This document shows positions 5,664-9,319 of a DNA stretch of 9,319 nucleotides, in pieces; the stretch's first letter is position 1; the number at the start of each line of letters is the position of its first letter. Under the pieces are notes generated by a model. That model was not told the DNA's origin. It searched no databases and was given only the letters and a program-made list of their open reading frames with translations. The stretch is from Verrucomicrobia bacterium UBA3214 (GTDB lineage: Bacteria; Verrucomicrobiota; Kiritimatiellia; RFP12; UBA1067): assembly GCA_002363575.1 (NCBI GenBank), contig DEWI01000034.1:1-9319 (forward strand), written 5' to 3'. The position numbers and the translations under genes are program-made.

Positions 5664-7943
5664 ATGAAAGCCAATGAGATATTCGAAAAAGAGTGGGCGC
5701 TTTGGGAGAAGAGCGGCCTTGATACGCGCCTTCCGCCGCGCTGCGACGAGATGCCTGCCGGCAATGCGGCCGGTCCGGCCGCCGCCGGCGAACTGCGCCT
5801 GCTCGCCGGACTGACGAAGCCGCTCGTCGCGCTCGTTGTCGCGGAGAAGGGCGCGGCGGGCTATCTCGTCGTGCCGGTCTCGCCGTTCACGGTGCCGGCG
5901 TCGCCGCGCGAAATGCTCGCAGGCGACTACGTGCTGCAGCTCTGGAACGCCTGCATCGCCGCCAAACGCCTCGTCGAAAACGGCTGGATCGTCGCAAAGC
6001 TCGATCCCGCAGACGCCGCCGACGCCGCCAAGCGCCTCGCGAATGCCGCGCCGGGATGCACGAGCGCCGGCGAAAGCGCCGTCGCGCGCTACGAGAAGAG
6101 TTTCCTCGTCGCCGGCGGGGCGTTCACGCCGCTTGTCGCGGCGCGCGCTCCGGAGATGTCGCTTTTCAGCCGCTTTGCGCGCGTCGTCAGGAGGGCGGCG
6201 CTTGTCGGCGGCGTCCTCGTCATCGGCGCGGGTGCGACAAGCTATTTCGCCCGCGACGCCCAGGGAATGTTTGGCGTTGTCGGCCGCGCAATCTGGGGTA
6301 CCTCTCTTAAAGGCATTGAATACAGGGAGGCAAGTTGCGAAAGCACCGACTACTGCGGCGCCGCGCAAGAGGAAGGCGGCGCATACAGCACTCTGCAGAT
6401 TCAAAGCCCCGTCAGGATGTTCTCGCAGGTTGCGAGCAGGGCGCCTGCGCCGGCGTTGCTAAAGACGAAGAGCCTCGCCCGCGATTCGTTCGAGGACAGG
6501 CTTCCGCCCGGCGCGATGGTGTCTATGCAGGATACGGAAAAGTTTGCGGACTTCCGCGAGAACGAGTTCCTGGATCCCGCGAGTGCGCCGCTTTCGACAT
6601 TCTCGCTTGATGTCGATACGACGAGCTACACGCTTATGCGCCGCTGCCTGACGAACGAAAGACGCCTCCCGCCGAAGCATTCCGTCCGCCTGGAAGAATA
6701 TGTGAACTACTTCAAATACAACTACGCGCAGCCAGAAGGCGACATGCCGATCGGCGTTGATTGCGAACTCGGCGACTGCCCGTGGAACGCGGAGCACAAG
6801 CTCCTGCGCGTCGGCGTGCAGGCGAAGACGGTTGCGCAGGAGGCCCTGCCGCCGTGCAACCTCACCTTCCTCGTCGATTGCTCCGGCTCCATGGACTGGA
6901 ACAACGGAATGACCATGCTGAAGGGCGCGCTGCGCCTGCTCGTCGAGCGCCTGCGCCCGGAAGACCACGTCTCCATCGTCACATACGCGAACGGCACGGA
7001 TGTGCGCCTGCGCTCCACCCCCGGCAGCGAAAAGCAGAGGATCCTCGACGCGATAGATTCGCTGGGCGCCGGCGGCGGGACTTCCGGCGGCGCGGGCATA
7101 CAGCTCGCCTACGAGGAAGCGCAGAGGAACTTCGACAAGGCGGCGAACAACCGCGTCATCCTCGTGACGGACGGCGATTTCAACATCGGCGCGTCTTCGC
7201 CGCGCGAGCTGGAGGATTTGATTTCCGGCAAGCGCTCCAGCGGAATCTTCCTTTCCGTGTTCGGCGTCGGCGCCGGCAACTACAACGACGCCACGATGAA
7301 GCGCCTTGCCAACACCGGAAACGGCAACTACGCCTACTTCGATTCGATGCTCGAGGCGAAGAAGGTGATGGTCTCCGAATTCTCCGGCACCTTGCTCACC
7401 GTCGCCAAGGACGTCAAGCTCCAGCTTGAGTTCAATTCCGCGAAAGTCGCCGGCTACCGCCTGCTCGGCTATGAATGCCGCATGCTCCAGGCCAAGGACT
7501 TCAACGACGACAAGAAGGACGCAGGCGAAATCGGCGCCGGCCACACCATGACCGCGCTCTACGAGATCATCCCCGCGAACGAGAACGGCGCCGCCGCGCA
7601 CCCGGCCGTCGATCCCCTCAAGTACCAGAAAACGGATAAAATCGACAGTGAAGGCCTGTTTACCGTCAAATTCCGCTGGAAAGCCCCTGATGGCGATACC
7701 AGCAAGAAGGCGGAACTCGAATACACCATCGCCCAGCTCGTGAAGAGCGCGCCTAGCGAAGATTTCCGCTTCGCTTCCGCCGTGGCCGAATACGCCCTCC
7801 TGCTCTCCGATTCGCAGTTCAAGGCGAACGCCTCCTTCGCCGCGCTGATCGACCGCGCGCGCGCCTCCAAGGGCGCGGACGCCGAAGGCTATCGCGCCGA
7901 GTTCATACGTCTGGCCGAAGCTGCGGAACTTCTCGCAAAATAA
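5664..7943 (+). CDS. YfbK-like von Willebrand factor A protein with cytoplasmic N-terminal domain and one membrane span
   Basis: The 759 residues fall into four parts. Residues 1-170 form a soluble domain with a distinctive stretch (VVPVSPFTVPASPREML, then VLQLWNA and VENGWIVAKL). A hydrophobic segment at about 178-196, preceded by RVVRR, should be a single membrane span with the N-terminus inside. A low-complexity linker runs to about 300. The exported part is a YfbK core: an N-terminal YfbK domain (STFSLDVDTTSYTLMRR, VRLEEYVNYF, CPWNAEHKLLRVG), a VWA domain at about 400-575, and a YfbK C-terminal domain (YRLLGYE to the end). The metal-ion site is complete: D405, S407 and S409 (DCSGS), T473 and D503 (VTDGD), so it probably binds a protein ligand through a divalent cation. 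AGGA at 5651-5654 lies 9 bases before the ATG. E. coli YfbK lacks the N-terminal cytoplasmic domain. Its place behind a sigma-like gene suggests a transmembrane anti-sigma or sensor; that role is inference. Confidence 0.88.
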   Translation: MKANEIFEKEWALWEKSGLDTRLPPRCDEMPAGNAAGPAAAGELRLLAGLTKPLVALVVAEKGAAGYLVVPVSPFTVPASPREMLAGDYVLQLWNACIAAKRLVENGWIVAKLDPADAADAAKRLANAAPGCTSAGESAVARYEKSFLVAGGAFTPLVAARAPEMSLFSRFARVVRRAALVGGVLVIGAGATSYFARDAQGMFGVVGRAIWGTSLKGIEYREASCESTDYCGAAQEEGGAYSTLQIQSPVRMFSQVASRAPAPALLKTKSLARDSFEDRLPPGAMVSMQDTEKFADFRENEFLDPASAPLSTFSLDVDTTSYTLMRRCLTNERRLPPKHSVRLEEYVNYFKYNYAQPEGDMPIGVDCELGDCPWNAEHKLLRVGVQAKTVAQEALPPCNLTFLVDCSGSMDWNNGMTMLKGALRLLVERLRPEDHVSIVTYANGTDVRLRSTPGSEKQRILDAIDSLGAGGGTSGGAGIQLAYEEAQRNFDKAANNRVILVTDGDFNIGASSPRELEDLISGKRSSGIFLSVFGVGAGNYNDATMKRLANTGNGNYAYFDSMLEAKKVMVSEFSGTLLTVAKDVKLQLEFNSAKVAGYRLLGYECRMLQAKDFNDDKKDAGEIGAGHTMTALYEIIPANENGAAAHPAVDPLKYQKTDKIDSEGLFTVKFRWKAPDGDTSKKAELEYTIAQLVKSAPSEDFRFASAVAEYALLLSDSQFKANASFAALIDRARASKGADAEGYRAEFIRLAEAAELLAK

Positions 7944-7970
7944 CTCCTCTGGCCATACCGGCCGACCCAA

Positions 7971-8015
7971 CGCCCCGGAACGGCACTACCGCCGCTCCGG
8001 GGCGCTTTTCTTTTT
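7971..8015 (+). terminator. Strong intrinsic terminator after the VWA gene
   Basis: CGCCCCGGA (7971-7979) pairs with TCCGGGGCG (7996-8004). Inside, after one A/C mismatch, CGGC (7981-7984) pairs with GCCG (7991-7994) around a 6-base loop. The stem is followed at once by CTTTTCTTTTT. It starts 27 bases after the VWA stop codon and closes the two-gene operon. Confidence 0.92.
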
Positions 8016-8057
8016 CGCTGCGATGCCCCGTGGCGACCCTCCCGGTGCAAACCTTTG

Positions 8058-8225
8058 GCGACTCCAGTCGCCCGTATTCGCGACTCCGGTCGCCCGCGTT
8101 CGCGACTCCAGTCGCTTTTGCCGGCGACTCCAGTCGCCTTTGCTCGCGACTGGAGTCGCCTTCGCTCGCGACTGGAGTCGCCAGAGCTGGCGACCGGAGT
8201 CGTTTTTGCATGCGACCGGAGTCGC
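8058..8225. repeat. Array of eight 14-bp near-palindromes at exact 22-bp period
   Basis: Units begin at 8058, 8080, 8102, 8124, 8146, 8168, 8190 and 8212, always 22 bases apart. Units 1, 3 and 4 read GCGACTCCAGTCGC and unit 2 has G at position 9. Units 5 and 6 read GCGACTGGAGTCGC, the reverse complement of unit 1. Units 7 and 8 read GCGACCGGAGTCGY, the reverse complement of unit 2 apart from the last base of unit 7. The spacers are 8 bases and differ: CCGTATTC, CCGCGTTC, TTTTGCCG, CTTTGCTC, CTTCGCTC, CAGAGCTG, TTTTGCAT. A possible decayed copy lies at 8033-8048. The array sits between a terminator and the metK promoter. The constant unit length, two-helical-turn period and palindromic core suggest a row of dimer-binding sites facing one side of the helix, like iterons or clustered operators. 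The function is unknown, and I see no other copy in this window. Confidence 0.97.
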
Positions 8226-8393
8226 TCGCGGGTGCTTCCGGGGCGTTCGTCTGGCGCGCCGGGGGCGTTGCGATCGCGGTTTCGGGGGCGGCTTGGGGGC
8301 GAACGGGCGATAATTGCGGTTTTTGCGGGAGATTTCCGGCGTAAAGCGCCGCATTCCCCGCAAAACGGGGCGTAGCGTTTATCTGTCGCGGCG
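8226..8393. other. GC-rich non-coding stretch between repeat array and metK promoter
   Basis: No supported gene. It holds G-tracts at 8261-8265, 8284-8288, 8295-8299 and 8305-8307. Small hairpins are present: GGCG-TAAAG-CGCC at 8338-8350 and CCCCG-CAAAA-CGGGG at 8356-8370; the latter lacks a T-run and is not a clear terminator. Open frames crossing it are by-products of the stop-poor repeat and high GC content. Confidence 0.45.
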
Positions 8394-8424
8394 TTCACCG
8401 CGCCCCGCCGGATTATGGTATAAT
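8394..8424 (+). promoter_or_regulatory. metK promoter with extended -10 (TGG-TATAAT)
   Basis: TATAAT at 8419-8424 is a perfect -10 hexamer preceded by TG and one base, the extended -10 form that tolerates a poor -35. The best -35 candidate is TTCACC at 8394-8399 with a long 19-base spacer. It lies inside a 5-base dyad CGCGG-CGTTCA-CCGCG (8387-8402) that could be an operator. Transcription should start near 8431, about 75 bases before metK. This is the housekeeping type of promoter. Confidence 0.75.
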
Positions 8425-8430
8425 ATGAGC

Positions 8431-8505
8431 CAAATCATTTCAGTCTGTGACGGCATCCAAGGTGGGGGCCGTGATGAGTGCTGATGACTTACAGGGAATG
8501 AAAAG
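8431..8505 (+). promoter_or_regulatory. metK 5' leader, possible structured regulatory RNA
   Basis: The predicted leader of about 75 bases contains a hairpin ACGGC (8450-8454) with GCCGT (8468-8472). CTGT (8445-8448) can pair with ACAG (8491-8494), which overlaps the start of the ribosome site AGGGA (8493-8497). A direct repeat TGATGA-GTGC-TGATGA lies between them. Pairing that masks the ribosome site is what a translational riboswitch upstream of metK would do, but I do not recognise any known S-adenosylmethionine aptamer consensus here. Confidence 0.35.
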
Positions 8506-9319
8506 ATGAAAAAGCAATCGACGCGCCATGTTTTCACTTCGGAGTCCGTTTCAGAGGGACATCCGGACAAACTGGCAGACCGCATCTCCGACGCTATCCT
8601 CGATGCGTGTCTCAAGAAGGACAAGGATGCGCGTGTGGCTTGCGAAACGGTCGTGGCGCCGAATCTCGTGGTAAATGTGGGAGAAATCTCGACCGCCGTG
8701 CTCGGAAAGCTCAAAACCGAGGAAATCGTGCGCCGTGTTGTCCAAGAGACCGGGTACGACCGCCCCGACGAGGAGTTCTCCTTCGACACCCTGCGCTACG
8801 AGAATTACCTCCACAGCCAGTCGCCGGACATTTCGCGCGGCGTCGATCGCAAAGTCAAGGAGAAACTGGGCGCCGGCGACCAGGGCATGATGTTCGGGTA
8901 TGCGACGCGCGAGACGCCGGTATTCATGCCTGCGCCCATCGTATATGCCCACGGTCTTCTGAAGGCGCTGGCGGCAAAGCGCCATTCCGGTGAATTGCCC
9001 TGGCTGCGCCCGGACGCGAAGAGCCAGGTTTCCGTGGCGTACGAAAACGGCCACCCCGCCGCGATCGACACCGTAGTGCTTTCCCATCAGACGACTCAGG
9101 AAGGCGCAAAGCGCGCAAACTACAAGTTCCTCGCCGATTTCGCGCGCGATTTCCTCTCTTCCACCGGACTCGTCACGAATGCGACGAAGTTTATCGTCAA
9201 TCCGACGGGGAAATTCGTGATCGGCGGGCCGAACGGCGATTCCGGGCTGACCGGGCGCAAGATCGTCGTCGATACCTACGGCGGCATGGCGCCGCACGGC
9301 GGCGGCGCATTCTCCGGCA
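8506..9319 (+). CDS. metK: S-adenosylmethionine synthetase (methionine adenosyltransferase) MetK, 3' end outside window
   Basis: Makes S-adenosylmethionine from methionine and ATP in the cytoplasm, the methyl donor for the cell; the enzyme works as a homotetramer. 271 residues are visible of an expected 380-400, and the frame is open to the window edge. Conserved segments appear in order: FTSESVSEGHPDKLADRISDA (11-30 region, with H19 and D21 of the ATP/metal site), GAGDQGMMFGYATRETP (about 122-138, the active-site loop), RPDAKSQVSV (about 168-177), NPTGKFVIGGPNGDSGLTGRK (about 232-252) and VDTYGGMAPHGGGAFSG at the edge. AGGGA at 8493-8497 lies 8 bases before the ATG. The nearby ATG at 8498 is out of frame. 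The gene has its own extended -10 promoter and a leader of about 75 bases, and is separated from the upstream operon by a terminator and the repeat array. Confidence 0.96.
   Translation, partial: MKKQSTRHVFTSESVSEGHPDKLADRISDAILDACLKKDKDARVACETVVAPNLVVNVGEISTAVLGKLKTEEIVRRVVQETGYDRPDEEFSFDTLRYENYLHSQSPDISRGVDRKVKEKLGAGDQGMMFGYATRETPVFMPAPIVYAHGLLKALAAKRHSGELPWLRPDAKSQVSVAYENGHPAAIDTVVLSHQTTQEGAKRANYKFLADFARDFLSSTGLVTNATKFIVNPTGKFVIGGPNGDSGLTGRKIVVDTYGGMAPHGGGAFSG

Noticed and set aside
8058..8225. CRISPR array
   Set aside because: Units of 14 bases with 8-base spacers are far too short, units are palindromic and change orientation, and no cas gene is present.
8023..8398. Open frames of about 96-169 residues on both strands across the repeat array, encoding 22-residue repeats
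   Set aside because: A stop-free 22-base repeat reads through in every frame and, since 22 is not a multiple of 3, yields a 22-residue peptide repeat in all of them. They lack ribosome sites, and the - strand versions also cover the terminator.
8425..8484. A 19-codon upstream open frame before metK starting at ATG 8425
   Set aside because: The ATG immediately follows the -10 hexamer and so should lie upstream of the transcription start; no ribosome site is present.

Overview
This is a GC-rich bacterial chromosomal window with strong G/C bias at third codon positions, although AUA isoleucine codons are also fairly frequent. All seven protein genes lie on the + strand. No plasmid, phage, transposase, rRNA, tRNA or Cas gene is visible. 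The combination of a Prc-type tail-specific protease, a stand-alone TatA, a shortened UvrC and a membrane-anchored YfbK-like von Willebrand protein beside a sigma-like gene suggests an uncultured Gram-negative of the PVC group (for example Verrucomicrobiota or Kiritimatiellota). That placement is inference and has not been tested by any search.

Layout. Bases 1-2045 encode Prc, cut off by the left window edge. After a 68-base gap with a perfect 18-base palindrome comes dapF (2114-2914). A 66-base gap leads to a 58-residue TatA gene (2981-3157), and then a compact uvrC (3183-4640). The four genes are closely spaced and may be co-transcribed. They serve unrelated housekeeping jobs: periplasmic proteolysis, meso-diaminopimelate synthesis, Tat export and nucleotide excision repair.

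A 158-base gap (4641-4798) holds two perfect dyads centred 32 bases apart, the second ending just before a Shine-Dalgarno sequence. They precede a probable two-gene operon. The first gene (4799-5635) encodes a 278-residue protein with a C-terminal helix-turn-helix resembling sigma region 4. The second (5664-7943) encodes a 759-residue protein with a soluble N-terminal domain, one predicted membrane segment and an exported YfbK-type VWA region with a complete metal-binding motif. The arrangement looks like a sigma/anti-sigma pair in which the VWA part would be the external sensor. This is the best candidate here for an undescribed signalling system. A strong intrinsic terminator (7971-8015) ends the operon.

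The 562-base gap 7944-8505 is the most unusual DNA. After the terminator it carries eight copies of a 14-base near-palindrome (GCGACTCCAGTCGC type) at an exact 22-base period (8058-8225). The first four copies are CC-centred and the last four GG-centred, so the unit orientation flips at the middle of the array. A G-rich stretch, an extended -10 promoter (TGGTATAAT, 8416-8424) and a roughly 75-base possibly structured leader follow. They lead into metK (8506 onward), S-adenosylmethionine synthetase, which is cut off by the right window edge.
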